From Rhodoferax sp. BLA1 (GTDB lineage: Bacteria > Pseudomonadota > Gammaproteobacteria > Burkholderiales > Burkholderiaceae_C): a stretch of DNA of 64,000 bases. The notes beneath the pieces were generated by a model. The model searched no databases, was not told where the DNA came from, and was given only the letters and a program-made list of their open reading frames with translations. Of this stretch, positions 16,148 through 24,581 are shown one piece after another. A program made the position numbers and the translations under genes. The stretch spans positions 95,654 through 159,653 of the forward strand of contig NZ_SZVI01000008.1 in assembly GCF_013416775.1 (NCBI RefSeq). The letters run 5' to 3'. The first letter of the stretch is position 1, and each line of letters starts with the position of its first letter.

Positions 16148-18187
16148 ATGTCCTTGCTCCCCCACCAACTTGAACTCTTAGCCCCGGCGCGCGACGCCGC
16201 CATTGGCATCGAAGCCGTCAACCACGGGGCCGATGCCGTCTACATCGGTGGCCCGGGCTTTGGGGCACGCTCCAGCGCCGACAACTCGGTGGCCGACATC
16301 GCCCGTCTGGTGGCCCATGCGCACCACTTCAACAGCCGCATTTTTGTCACCCTCAACACCATCCTGCGTGACGATGAGTTGGAGCCTGCGCGAAAACTGA
16401 ACTGGCAGCTCTACGACGCGGGGGTGGATGCGCTGATCATCCAGGACATGGGCCTGCTGGAGCTGGACCTGCCACCGATCCAGTTGCACGCCAGCACCCA
16501 GACCGACATCCGCACGCCTGAGAAAGCACGTTTTTTGCAAGACGCAGGCCTGTCGCAAATTGTGCTGGCGCGTGAGCTGACGCTCGAACAAATCGCCGCC
16601 ATCCGCGCCGCCACCGACCCCAGCCGATGCGCCATCGAATTTTTTGTGCACGGCGCACTTTGTGTCGCCTACAGCGGACAGTGTTACATCAGTGCTGCCC
16701 ACACCGGGCGCAGCGCCAACCGCGGTGAATGCAGCCAGGCCTGCCGCCTGCCTTACCAGGTAATTGACGACAAGGGCCGCTTTGTGGCCCATGACAAACA
16801 CGTCCTCTCGATGAAAGACAACAACCAGAGCGACAACATCAACGCGCTGGTGGACGCCGGTGTGCGCAGCTTCAAGATCGAAGGCCGCTACAAGGACATG
16901 GCCTATGTCAAAAACATCACCGCGCACTACCGCACCCTGCTCGATGAGGTGATCGAAGAGCGTCAACATTCGGAGCAGCCGTTGGCCCGCGCCAGCAGCG
17001 GCAAGACCACCTTCAGTTTCACCCCCGATCCGAACCAGAACTTCAACCGCGAGTTCACCGACTACTTTGTTAATGGCCGCCAGGATGACATCGGTGCCTT
17101 TGATTCACCCAAAAATCCAGGCCAGCCGATTGGCCACGTGTTGTTAACCGGCCCCAACTGGGTTGAGCTCGAACTCAGCAGCCGCTACACCGAGTTGCAC
17201 AACGGCGACGGCCTGTGTTACTACGACCTGCAAAAAGAGTTGGTGGGCTTGGCCATCAACCGCGCGGAACTCATCAGCGCCAAGAAAGCGCGCTGGCGGG
17301 TGTTTCCCAAAGACGCGCTGGACACACTCAAAGACCTGCGCGCTGGGCTGGAAGTCAACCGCAACCGCGATGTGCACTGGCTGCGCCAGCTCGACAAAAA
17401 ATCGAGCGACCGGCGCATCGGCCTCTGGATCAACCTGCAGGTACAAGCTGAAGCCGTGCAGCTGACCCTGACCGACGAAGATGGCCACAGCGCTACGGTG
17501 CAGCAGCCCTTTCCCGCAGCGCAGCGGCAAGCGGCGCTGGATTCGGACGCCACACTGGAACAAGTCCGGAGCCAGCTGGGCCGCCTGGGAACTACCAACT
17601 TCATAGCTATCAGCACAGACGTGACCTGGGCTAGAGGCCGATTTGAGGCCATTGTGTTGCCCAGCTCCCTGCTCAACAGCCTGCGCCGCGACGCAGTGGC
17701 GCAGTTGGAAGCAGCCCGCGCCGCCGCCTTCACCCGCCTGCCACGTGCCCTGCCCATCGAGCCACCCGCGCCCTACCCCGAAGACAGCTTGAGTTACCTG
17801 GCCAATGTGTTCAACCGGGCGGCCCGCGCCTTTTATGCCAAACACGGTGTCAAGGTGATCGCCCCAGCCTATGAAGCGGTGCAGGAGACGGGCGAAGTCA
17901 GCCTGATGATCACCAAACACTGTGTGCGCTTTTCCTTGAGCCTGTGCCCCAAACAGGCCAAGGGCGTGACCGGTGTGCAGGGTTTTGTGAAGGCCGAGCC
18001 GCTGCAACTGGTCAACGGCAAGGAGAAACTCACCCTGCGTTTTGACTGCAAACCCTGCGAAATGCACGTCATGGGCAAGATGAAACCCACCGTGGCCAAG
18101 CAGTCGCGCCAGGAACTGGCCGCAGCCATCCAGGGTGTGCCGATCAGCTTCCACAAAGTCCGGCCCAAGCAGGAGTTTGGCCACTGA
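16148..18187 (+). CDS. rlhA: U32-family protein, RlhA-like (23S rRNA hydroxylation)
   Basis: A 679-residue protein. It begins with the U32 domain (LELLAPARDAAIGIEAVNHGADAVYIGG) and carries the U32 signature with FFVHGALCVAYSGQCYIS followed by ANRGECSQACR. The length of about 680, with a long C-terminal region, fits RlhA (YdcP), which makes 5-hydroxycytidine in 23S rRNA, better than the shorter TrhP. C-terminal Cys residues (KHCVRFSLSLCP and FDCKPCEM) may join an iron-sulfur site. The ATG at 16148 follows the preceding gene by 86 bases. The repeat R4 is read in frame at 17603-17650 as FIAISTDVTWARGRFEAI. Confidence 0.8.
   Translation: MSLLPHQLELLAPARDAAIGIEAVNHGADAVYIGGPGFGARSSADNSVADIARLVAHAHHFNSRIFVTLNTILRDDELEPARKLNWQLYDAGVDALIIQDMGLLELDLPPIQLHASTQTDIRTPEKARFLQDAGLSQIVLARELTLEQIAAIRAATDPSRCAIEFFVHGALCVAYSGQCYISAAHTGRSANRGECSQACRLPYQVIDDKGRFVAHDKHVLSMKDNNQSDNINALVDAGVRSFKIEGRYKDMAYVKNITAHYRTLLDEVIEERQHSEQPLARASSGKTTFSFTPDPNQNFNREFTDYFVNGRQDDIGAFDSPKNPGQPIGHVLLTGPNWVELELSSRYTELHNGDGLCYYDLQKELVGLAINRAELISAKKARWRVFPKDALDTLKDLRAGLEVNRNRDVHWLRQLDKKSSDRRIGLWINLQVQAEAVQLTLTDEDGHSATVQQPFPAAQRQAALDSDATLEQVRSQLGRLGTTNFIAISTDVTWARGRFEAIVLPSSLLNSLRRDAVAQLEAARAAAFTRLPRALPIEPPAPYPEDSLSYLANVFNRAARAFYAKHGVKVIAPAYEAVQETGEVSLMITKHCVRFSLSLCPKQAKGVTGVQGFVKAEPLQLVNGKEKLTLRFDCKPCEMHVMGKMKPTVAKQSRQELAAAIQGVPISFHKVRPKQEFGH
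17603..17650 (+). repeat. Palindromic dispersed element, copy R4 (in rlhA-like gene)
   Basis: CATAGCTATCAGC is followed by TGGGCTAGAGGCCGATTTGAG. The first hairpin arm is decayed, but the head and tail match the family. It is in a different frame from R3 and R5. Confidence 0.65.
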
Positions 18188-18264
18188 CATCGCCTGACCA
18201 GCGCCCCGGATGGACCCACTATTTCGGGCATCATCCAGGGCTTTGATGTGAACGAGTTGCACCC

Positions 18265-19218
18265 ATGACTTTGAAAGTTGTTGCTGCGCCGCCTCTGTGG
18301 TTGGCCTGTGTGTTCCTGGCCCTGAGCATGTCGCTGGTGGGCAGTTATGTGGCGCTGAGCAAACCGCTGGCGGCGGCGCTACCGGTGTTTTTGCTGGCCT
18401 GGTTGCGTTTTGGCATTGGTGCGCTGGCCATGCCGCACTGGCTGCGTAAACCGGCCTCAGAAGCGCCGATGAGTCGCACGACAAAGAAGCTGATTTTTCT
18501 CGAATCCTTCCTGGGCAATTTTTTGTTCACGATCTGTATGCTATTTGGCGTGAGCCTGACCACTGCCGTCTCAGCGGGCGTCATTTTGGCAGCGATCCCA
18601 GCCGTGGTGGCACTGCTGAGCTGGGTCTTCCTGCGTGAGCGCATCAGCCGCCGTGTGGCGCTGGCGATTGTGCTGGCGGCGCTGGGCATCGGCTTGTTCT
18701 CACTCTCGAAATCAGAGCTATCTGCCCATGCAATACAAGGACCAGATGCCAATTTGGCTCATAAAACATCGTGGCTGGGCAATCTGCTGGTGATGGGCGC
18801 TGTGGTATGTGAGGCCGCGTATGCGGTGATTGGCAAAAAACTCACCGGCACCGTGTCACCCAAACGCATCACCGCGCTGATCAACCTGTGGGGGTTTGCA
18901 CTGATGACCCCGATGGGCCTGTACGCGGCCTGGGCCTTTGATTTCTCGGGTGTGGCGATACCGATCTGGCTGCTGCTGGTGTTTTACGCACTGGCCGCCA
19001 GCGTCTGGACGGTGTGGTTGTGGATGACCGGCTTAAAAACCGTGCCCGCGTCGCAGGCCGGGGTGTTCACCGTGATGCTGCCGATCTCGGCCGCTGCCGT
19101 GGGTGTGCTGGTGCTGGGTGAATCACTCAGTGGCTGGCAGCTGCTGGCGTTTGGCCTGTGCCTCTCTGGTGTGGTGCTGGCCACGCTGCCGGGACGCACG
19201 ACGCCGGTCAGCGCCTGA
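18265..19218 (+). CDS. DMT-superfamily (EamA) exporter
   Basis: A 317-residue protein with about ten membrane segments in two EamA repeats, the second starting near SWLGNLLVMGAVVCEAAYAVIGKK. The C-terminal segment VFTVMLPISAAAVGVLVLGE is characteristic. Such proteins export amino acids or other small metabolites. The repeat copy R5 encodes the loop between the two halves (SKSELSAHAIQGPDANLAH), where an insertion is easily tolerated. It converges on rraA, with only seven bases between the stops. Confidence 0.88.
   Translation: MTLKVVAAPPLWLACVFLALSMSLVGSYVALSKPLAAALPVFLLAWLRFGIGALAMPHWLRKPASEAPMSRTTKKLIFLESFLGNFLFTICMLFGVSLTTAVSAGVILAAIPAVVALLSWVFLRERISRRVALAIVLAALGIGLFSLSKSELSAHAIQGPDANLAHKTSWLGNLLVMGAVVCEAAYAVIGKKLTGTVSPKRITALINLWGFALMTPMGLYAAWAFDFSGVAIPIWLLLVFYALAASVWTVWLWMTGLKTVPASQAGVFTVMLPISAAAVGVLVLGESLSGWQLLAFGLCLSGVVLATLPGRTTPVSA
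18710..18772 (+). repeat. Palindromic dispersed element, copy R5 (in DMT exporter)
   Basis: TCAGAGCTATCTGCCC, then ACAAGGACCAGATGCCAATTTGG. It resembles the family with point changes in GGGCTAGAGGC. It is read in the same frame as R3. Confidence 0.65.
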
Positions 19219-19225
19219 GCCCGGC

Positions 19226-19747
19226 TCAGCCCAAGGGCGTGGCGCTCACCACCATGCCGTCGGCATCGGCGTACAGCCAGTCCCCCGGGCGCACCCAGAC
19301 ACCCTGAATCTGCACCGGCACCTCACTCAAGCCCTGGTTGTGTTTGTCGGTGGGCATGGGCACACAGGCCAGCGCGCGGATACCCAGGTCCAGCTGCGCC
19401 AGCTCGGCCACATCGCGCACACAGCCATTGATCACCACCCCGGCCCAGCCATGGCGTGCAGCCGCTGCCCCCAGATTGCCACCCAGCAGCGCACGGCGCA
19501 GAGAGCCTGCACCGTCCACCACCAGCACCTTGCCCACCCGCCCCTCGGGCGTGTCGATCCAGCCGGGGCTCTCCACCGCGGCCTTCACGAGCGAGTTGTC
19601 TTCAAAACATTTGACCGTGCTCACCGGCCCAGCAAAAGCCAGGCGCGCACCAAAGTCGCGAAACACCGGAGGCAACACCGCAAACACCTCGGGAGACGCC
19701 TGTTTGTGTGCATCACACAGGTCACAAGTCAGTGGCATTGAAGACAT
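19226..19747 (-). CDS. rraA: RraA-family protein (RNase E inhibitor / HMG aldolase fold)
   Basis: A 173-residue protein with the family core LLGGNLGAAAARHGWAGV and INGCVRDVAELAQLDLG, ending in PGDWLYADADGMVVS. Members either restrain RNase E (RraA) or are metal-dependent 4-hydroxy-4-methyl-2-oxoglutarate / oxaloacetate aldolases. The Gly-rich block and Arg-Asp pair fit both. The start ATG at 19747 has a GGGGAT ribosome binding site; the open frame extends far upstream as noise. Confidence 0.88.
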   Translation of the reverse strand: MSSMPLTCDLCDAHKQASPEVFAVLPPVFRDFGARLAFAGPVSTVKCFEDNSLVKAAVESPGWIDTPEGRVGKVLVVDGAGSLRRALLGGNLGAAAARHGWAGVVINGCVRDVAELAQLDLGIRALACVPMPTDKHNQGLSEVPVQIQGVWVRPGDWLYADADGMVVSATPLG

Positions 19748-19890
19748 CGAGATCCCCCTCAAAAATGAAAAATTGTAGAGAAGCGCGCACGCTGGCAAGG
19801 TCGGCAAACGGGCCACTTGCCACCGTACGGCACCACTGTGGGGCCTCACGCTACAAAAAACGTGAGCAACAGGCCATATTTCTCGCTTTT

Positions 19891-19911
19891 CCCCTTGGAA
19901 AAGGGGTTTTT
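19891..19911 (+). terminator. Terminator-like hairpin in the leader of the SWIB gene
   Basis: CCCCTT-GGAA-AAGGGG followed by TTTTT, 79 bases before the SWIB-protein ATG. It may end read-through transcripts or act as an attenuator in the leader. The stem is only six base pairs. Confidence 0.45.
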
Positions 19912-19989
19912 CTCCAGTAGCATCCGGCTCAACCAGCAGATGAGCTTTTCTTGCTGGTGATTGATTAACTTCCAATAGGACAAAACACC

Positions 19990-20514
19990 ATGGCAACTGC
20001 AACCAAAGCGCCAGCAAAAAAAGCTGCTCCAGCCCCCAAAGCCGCACCCGCAAAAAAAGCGGCAGCCACCAAGGCTGTGCCAGCGGCACCGGTCAAAAAA
20101 GCGGCCCCTGCCAAAGCGGCAGCACCCGCCAAAGCCGTGAAGGCTGCACCAGCCAAAGCTGCCGCCAAGGCCGCCCCTGCCAAAGCAGCTCCCGCCAAGA
20201 AGGCCGCACCCGCTAAAAAAGCCGCTGCCCCCAAAACAGCTGCCAAGAAGGCTCCCGCCAAAAAGCGCACCGTCAACGCCGCGTTCATGAAGGCCCTGAC
20301 CCCCAGCTCTGCTTTGGCAGCTGTGGTGGGTGGCAAACCGCTGCCACGCACCGAAGTGGTCAAACAGCTGTGGGTTTACATCAAGAAGCAAAAATTGCAG
20401 GACGCGGTCAACAAGCGCCTGATCAATGCCGATGCCAAACTCAAAGAAGTTTTTGGCAAGGCCCAGGTCACGATGTTTGAAATGGCCGGGTTGATCGGTA
20501 AACACCTGAAATAA
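19990..20514 (+). CDS. SWIB/MDM2-domain protein with histone-H1-like Lys/Ala tail
   Basis: A 174-residue basic protein. Residues 1-93 are repeats of AAPAKKAA type, like the C-terminal tail of histone H1 and bacterial H1-like proteins, and would bind DNA through charge. Residues about 94-174 form a SWIB/MDM2 domain, recognised in FMKALTPSSALAAVVGGKPL, EVVKQLWVYIKKQKLQD and NADAKLKEVFGKAQVTMFEM. The arrangement is seen in betaproteobacteria and chlamydiae. It is probably a nucleoid-associated protein. A strong terminator follows. Confidence 0.92.
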   Translation: MATATKAPAKKAAPAPKAAPAKKAAATKAVPAAPVKKAAPAKAAAPAKAVKAAPAKAAAKAAPAKAAPAKKAAPAKKAAAPKTAAKKAPAKKRTVNAAFMKALTPSSALAAVVGGKPLPRTEVVKQLWVYIKKQKLQDAVNKRLINADAKLKEVFGKAQVTMFEMAGLIGKHLK

Positions 20515-20545
20515 ATCTGAAATAATCAACCCCCTTGGCAGCATG

Positions 20546-20573
20546 AAAAAGCCGACATCACGTCGGCTTTTTC
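20546..20573 (+). terminator. Rho-independent terminator after the SWIB gene
   Basis: AAAAAGCCGAC-ATCAC-GTCGGCTTTTT, a strong stem with a T-tract. It separates the SWIB gene from the dpp operon. Confidence 0.9.
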
Positions 20574-20617
20574 TTCGTGTCAAGACGTTGGGTTCATCAT
20601 AAAAATCAAAGTCTGCG

Positions 20618-21622
20618 ATGTTTCGTTTCCTGCTAACCCGCTTCAGTCTGATCATCCCGACCTTCATCGGCATGACGCTGGTAGCGTTCTTCCTGATCCG
20701 GATGGTGCCCGGTGACCCCATTGAAACCCTGGCCGGGGAACGAGGTATTGACGCAGCCCGTCACGCCGAGTTGCTCAAGGCCTATGGTCTGGACCGACCG
20801 GTGATGGTGCAGTACGGCATCTACATCGGCCGTGTGCTGCAAGGTGATCTGGGCAACTCCATCATCACCCACAGCCCGGTACTCGACGAATTTTTGGCCC
20901 TGTTCCCGGCCACGGTGGAACTGGCGGTGTGCGCCATGTTGTTTGCCCTCATCGTGGGCATTCCGGCAGGTATTTTGGCCGCTGTCAAACGCAACACTTT
21001 TCTCGACCACGGCGTGATGGGGGTGTCCCTGACCGGTTATTCGATGCCGATTTTCTGGTGGGGTTTGTTGCTGATTTTGCTGTTCTCGGTGCAACTGGAC
21101 CTGACCCCAGTGTCGGGGCGCATCTCGGTGCAGTATTTCATTGAGCCGGTGACCGGCTTCCTGCTGATCGACACCTGGTTGGCTGGCGACAAGGACGCTT
21201 TCTGGTCGGCTGTCACCCACCTGATTTTGCCGATGGTTGTGCTGGGCACCAACCCGCTGGCAGTGATTGCGCGCATGACCCGCTCGGCCATGCTCGAGGT
21301 GCTGGGTGAGGACTACATCCGTACCGCACGTGCCAAGGGCCTGTCCAACCTTCGGGTGGTGGGTTTACATGCCCTGCGCAATGCGCTGATCCCGGTGATC
21401 ACTGTGATTGGGCTGCAGATCGGTGTGTTGTTCACCGGCGCGATCCTGACCGAAACCATTTTTTCCTGGCCCGGCGTGGGCAAGTGGATGATCGAAGCCA
21501 TTGGCCGACGTGACTACCCCGTGCTGCAAGGCGGCATCTTGCTGCTGGGCGGCATGGTGATGATCATCAACCTGCTGGTGGATGTGACCTACGGCATCAT
21601 CAACCCACGCATTCGGCATTAA
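20618..21622 (+). CDS. dppB: Dipeptide/oligopeptide ABC permease DppB
   Basis: A 334-residue permease with the family N-terminus FLLTRFSLIIPTFIGMTLVAF, then MVPGDPIE, and the EAA loop DYIRTARAKGLSNLRV. The C-terminal PGVGKWMIEAIGRRDYPVLQG is typical of DppB. It opens the dppBCDFA operon, eight bases before dppC. With DppC it forms the membrane channel for peptides. Confidence 0.94.
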   Translation: MFRFLLTRFSLIIPTFIGMTLVAFFLIRMVPGDPIETLAGERGIDAARHAELLKAYGLDRPVMVQYGIYIGRVLQGDLGNSIITHSPVLDEFLALFPATVELAVCAMLFALIVGIPAGILAAVKRNTFLDHGVMGVSLTGYSMPIFWWGLLLILLFSVQLDLTPVSGRISVQYFIEPVTGFLLIDTWLAGDKDAFWSAVTHLILPMVVLGTNPLAVIARMTRSAMLEVLGEDYIRTARAKGLSNLRVVGLHALRNALIPVITVIGLQIGVLFTGAILTETIFSWPGVGKWMIEAIGRRDYPVLQGGILLLGGMVMIINLLVDVTYGIINPRIRH

Positions 21623-21629
21623 CAGGCCC

Positions 21630-22529
21630 ATGACCATGACGACGCTTGCCGAACCTATCTCTCATACCCCCCAGCATCCCCTGCGCGAATTCTGGGACTA
21701 TTTCTCAACCAACAAAGGCGCCGTGGGTGGCCTCGTGATTGTGCTGCTGGTGCTGCTGATGGCCGCCTTTGCGCCTTGGATTGCACCGTACGCGCCCGAC
21801 ATCACCGACCCCAGCGTGTTTCTGGTGCCACCGGCCTGGCAAGAAGGTGGCTCAACTGCCCACCTGCTCGGTACCGATGCGATTGGCCGCGACATCCTGT
21901 CGCGTCTGATTCACGGCGCCCGCCTGTCTCTGGCCATTGGCCTGGCCGTGGTGGCACTGTCGGTGACGCTGGGCACCGTGCTGGGTCTCACTGCTGGCTA
22001 TTTCCGTGGCGTGTTCGAGATCGCGGTGATGCGCCTGATGGACATCATCCTGACCCTGCCCAGCCTGCTGCTGGCGATTGTGATTGTGGCCATCCTCGGT
22101 CCAGGGCTGATGAACGCGATGCTGGCGGTGGCGATTGTGGTGCTGCCGCATTACGTGCGTATCACCCGTGCTGCGGTCATCTCCGAAATGTCACGCGACT
22201 ATGTGACGGCGGCGCGCATGAACGGCGCCGGTCACCTGCGGCTGATGTTCAGCGAGGTGTTGCCCAACTGCACCGCACCACTGATCGTGCAGGCTTCGCT
22301 GGGCATCTCGACCGCCATTCTGGACGCTGCGGCCCTGGGCTTTCTGGGCCTGGGTGCACAACCGCCCTCACCCGAGTGGGGCACCATGCTGGCCGATGCG
22401 CGTGAATTTGTGTTGCGCGCCTGGTGGGTGGTGACCTTCCCCGGTCTGGCAATTTTGATCACGGTGCTGGCCTTTAACCTCTTGGGTGATGGCCTGCGCG
22501 ACGCGTTTGACCCCAAACTCAAACGCTGA
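21630..22529 (+). CDS. dppC: Dipeptide/oligopeptide ABC permease DppC
   Basis: A 299-residue permease. It has the short cytoplasmic N-terminus FWDYFSTNKGAVGGLVIVL and the LLGTDAIGRDILSRLIHGARLSL motif. The EAA loop is DYVTAARMNGAGHLRLM, and GFLGLGAQPPSPEWGTML is a DppC/OppC hallmark. It sits between dppB and dppD with short spacers. Confidence 0.95.
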   Translation: MTMTTLAEPISHTPQHPLREFWDYFSTNKGAVGGLVIVLLVLLMAAFAPWIAPYAPDITDPSVFLVPPAWQEGGSTAHLLGTDAIGRDILSRLIHGARLSLAIGLAVVALSVTLGTVLGLTAGYFRGVFEIAVMRLMDIILTLPSLLLAIVIVAILGPGLMNAMLAVAIVVLPHYVRITRAAVISEMSRDYVTAARMNGAGHLRLMFSEVLPNCTAPLIVQASLGISTAILDAAALGFLGLGAQPPSPEWGTMLADAREFVLRAWWVVTFPGLAILITVLAFNLLGDGLRDAFDPKLKR

Positions 22530-22540
22530 AAGAGTTATAG

Positions 22541-23530
22541 ATGGCACTTCTGGAAATTCAAAACCTGTCGGTCAAGTTCCCGTCCAAGACCGCAGTCATG
22601 CACGCCGTGGACGGCGTGAGCCTGTCCCTCGAAGCAGGTGACGTGCTGGGCATTGTGGGTGAGTCCGGCTCCGGCAAAAGCGTGACCATGATGGCATTGA
22701 TGGGTCTGGTGTCCTACCCGGGCCAGATCAAGGCTGACAAACTGGTCTTTGACGGCCACGACCTGCTCAAGCTGTCCGACCGTGAACGTCGCCGACTCAT
22801 CGGCAAAGACATGGCGATGATTTTTCAAGACCCCACCACCAGTCTGAACCCTTGCTTTACCGTGGGTTTTCAGATGGCGGAGACCTTGACATTGCACATG
22901 GGCATGGACAAGGCAGCGGCCCGCAGGCGCTCTATCGAGTTGCTTGAGCAAGTGGGTATCCCGGCGCCCGAGAGCCGCCTGGGGGTCTACCCGCACCAGT
23001 TGTCAGGCGGCATGAGCCAACGCGTGATGATCGCCATGGCGATTGCCTGCAACCCCAAACTTTTGATAGCAGACGAGCCAACCACGGCGCTGGATGTGAC
23101 CATCCAGGCACAGATTCTGGACCTGCTGCGCAACCTGCAGAAAGAGCGCAACATGGCGCTGGTGCTGATCACCCACAACATGGGTGTGGTGTCCGAGATG
23201 GCACAACGTGTGGCGGTGATGTATGCCGGCCAGATCATGGAAGAGCGCAGCGCACAAGCCATGTTTGAAACCCCGCAACACCCCTACACCGACGCCTTGC
23301 TGGCCGCCATGCCTGAGCGCAGTGATGGCATGACCCGTCTGGCCACCATCCCCGGCATGGTGCCCGGTCTGTTTGACCGGCCCAGCGGTTGTTTGTTTGC
23401 ACCGCGCTGTATGTATGCCAATACCCACTGCCGCGAGCAACGCCCCGCGTTGCGTGATTGGCAAAACGGGCTGGTGCGCTGCCACACGCCACTGGCCACT
23501 GCGCCCACCGTGCAAGGAGTGGCAGCATGA
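22541..23530 (+). CDS. dppD: Peptide ABC transporter ATPase DppD
   Basis: A 329-residue ATPase with Walker A GESGSGKS, the signature LSGGMSQRV and Walker [13 protein letters not shown]. The C-terminal oligopeptide-transporter domain has four Cys residues ([14 protein letters not shown] region) that in DppD-like proteins can hold an iron-sulfur cluster. Its stop overlaps the dppF ATG in ATGA. Confidence 0.95.
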   Translation: MALLEIQNLSVKFPSKTAVMHAVDGVSLSLEAGDVLGIVGESGSGKSVTMMALMGLVSYPGQIKADKLVFDGHDLLKLSDRERRRLIGKDMAMIFQDPTTSLNPCFTVGFQMAETLTLHMGMDKAAARRRSIELLEQVGIPAPESRLGVYPHQLSGGMSQRVMIAMAIACNPKLLIADEPTTALDVTIQAQILDLLRNLQKERNMALVLITHNMGVVSEMAQRVAVMYAGQIMEERSAQAMFETPQHPYTDALLAAMPERSDGMTRLATIPGMVPGLFDRPSGCLFAPRCMYANTHCREQRPALRDWQNGLVRCHTPLATAPTVQGVAA

Positions 23531-24552
23531 GCCAGCCCACCCTTTCCCCTCAAACCACAACGTCGGCCAACGAGCCGGTGGTGGTCGCGCGTGACCTGAA
23601 ACAGGTTTACAAAATCAGCCACGGCGCGTTTCGTGCGCCCGATCAGCTGCAAGCGGTCAGTGGTGTGTCGTTCACCGTCCAAGCCGGCAAAACACTGGCC
23701 GTGGTGGGTGAATCCGGCTGCGGCAAGTCAACGTTGGCTCGCATGGTGTCACTGATTGAAGCCCCAACCGCAGGTGATCTGAAGCTGGGCCAAGTCGATG
23801 TGATGGCGGCCAGTGCCAAAGAGCGCCATGCGCTGCGGCGCACGGTGCAGCTGGTGTTCCAGAACCCCTATGGCTCGCTCAACCCACGCAAGAAAATTGG
23901 TGCCATTCTGGAGGCGCCCCTGGAGATCAACACCGACCTGTCACCGGCTCACCGCGCCGAGCAGGCCCGTTCCATGCTGGCCCTGGTGGGCTTGCGCCCC
24001 GAGCACTATGACCGTTACCCGCACATGTTCTCGGGCGGCCAGCGCCAGCGTATCGCCATCGCTCGCGCACTGATGCTCAAACCCGCACTGATTGTGGCGG
24101 ACGAGCCGGTCTCGGCGCTGGACGTGTCAATCCAGGCCCAGGTGCTGAACCTGTTGGCCGACTTGCAGCGTGAACTCGGCCTGGCTTACCTGTTCATCTC
24201 GCACGATCTCGGGGTGGTGCGCCACATTGCCGACGATCTGCTGGTGATGTACCTCGGCCACGCCATGGAACAAGGTGACAAGGCCACCATTTTTGCGCAA
24301 CCCTTGCACCCCTACACCCAGGCTCTGCTGGCCTCCACACCCGGCATGGTGGGCTCTGGGGTGTCCAAGCAGCGCATTGTGCTCAAAGGGGAGTTGCCCT
24401 CACCACTCAATCCCCCTACCGGTTGCGTTTTCTCAACCCGATGCCCTCACGTCACTGCACAATGCCAAACGGAACGTCCGGTTCTGAGAGAGCTGGCTGG
24501 CAGGAAAGTTGCTTGTCATCTGGCTGAACAATTCATCAAACCCGCTGCTTAG
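23527..24552 (+). CDS. dppF: Peptide ABC transporter ATPase DppF
   Basis: A 341-residue ATPase with Walker [10 protein letters not shown], the signature [15 protein letters not shown] and Walker [13 protein letters not shown], plus the C-terminal Cys-containing domain ([15 protein letters not shown]). The start at 23527 is fixed by the ATGA overlap with dppD; an in-frame upstream start would lie inside dppD. It pairs with DppD to power peptide import. Confidence 0.95.
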   Translation: MSQPTLSPQTTTSANEPVVVARDLKQVYKISHGAFRAPDQLQAVSGVSFTVQAGKTLAVVGESGCGKSTLARMVSLIEAPTAGDLKLGQVDVMAASAKERHALRRTVQLVFQNPYGSLNPRKKIGAILEAPLEINTDLSPAHRAEQARSMLALVGLRPEHYDRYPHMFSGGQRQRIAIARALMLKPALIVADEPVSALDVSIQAQVLNLLADLQRELGLAYLFISHDLGVVRHIADDLLVMYLGHAMEQGDKATIFAQPLHPYTQALLASTPGMVGSGVSKQRIVLKGELPSPLNPPTGCVFSTRCPHVTAQCQTERPVLRELAGRKVACHLAEQFIKPAA

Positions 24553-24581
24553 GCAGCATTCACCTGTCAGGAGTCCACAAG

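Noticed and set aside
17144..18484. A 446-codon minus-strand frame opposite the rlhA-like gene
   Set aside because: No motif. The plus strand carries the U32 protein and its conserved Cys residues.
19990..20270. Tandem-repeat-like DNA (GCCAAAGC and GCACCC units) that might be a satellite or CRISPR
   Set aside because: The periodicity comes from Lys-Ala-Pro codons of the histone-like tail; there are no constant repeats with spacers.
23060..23080. TTTTGATAGCAG in dppD resembles the start of the dispersed element
   Set aside because: Only a few bases match, the hairpin and CTAGAGGC tail are absent, and the residues are the conserved Walker B region.
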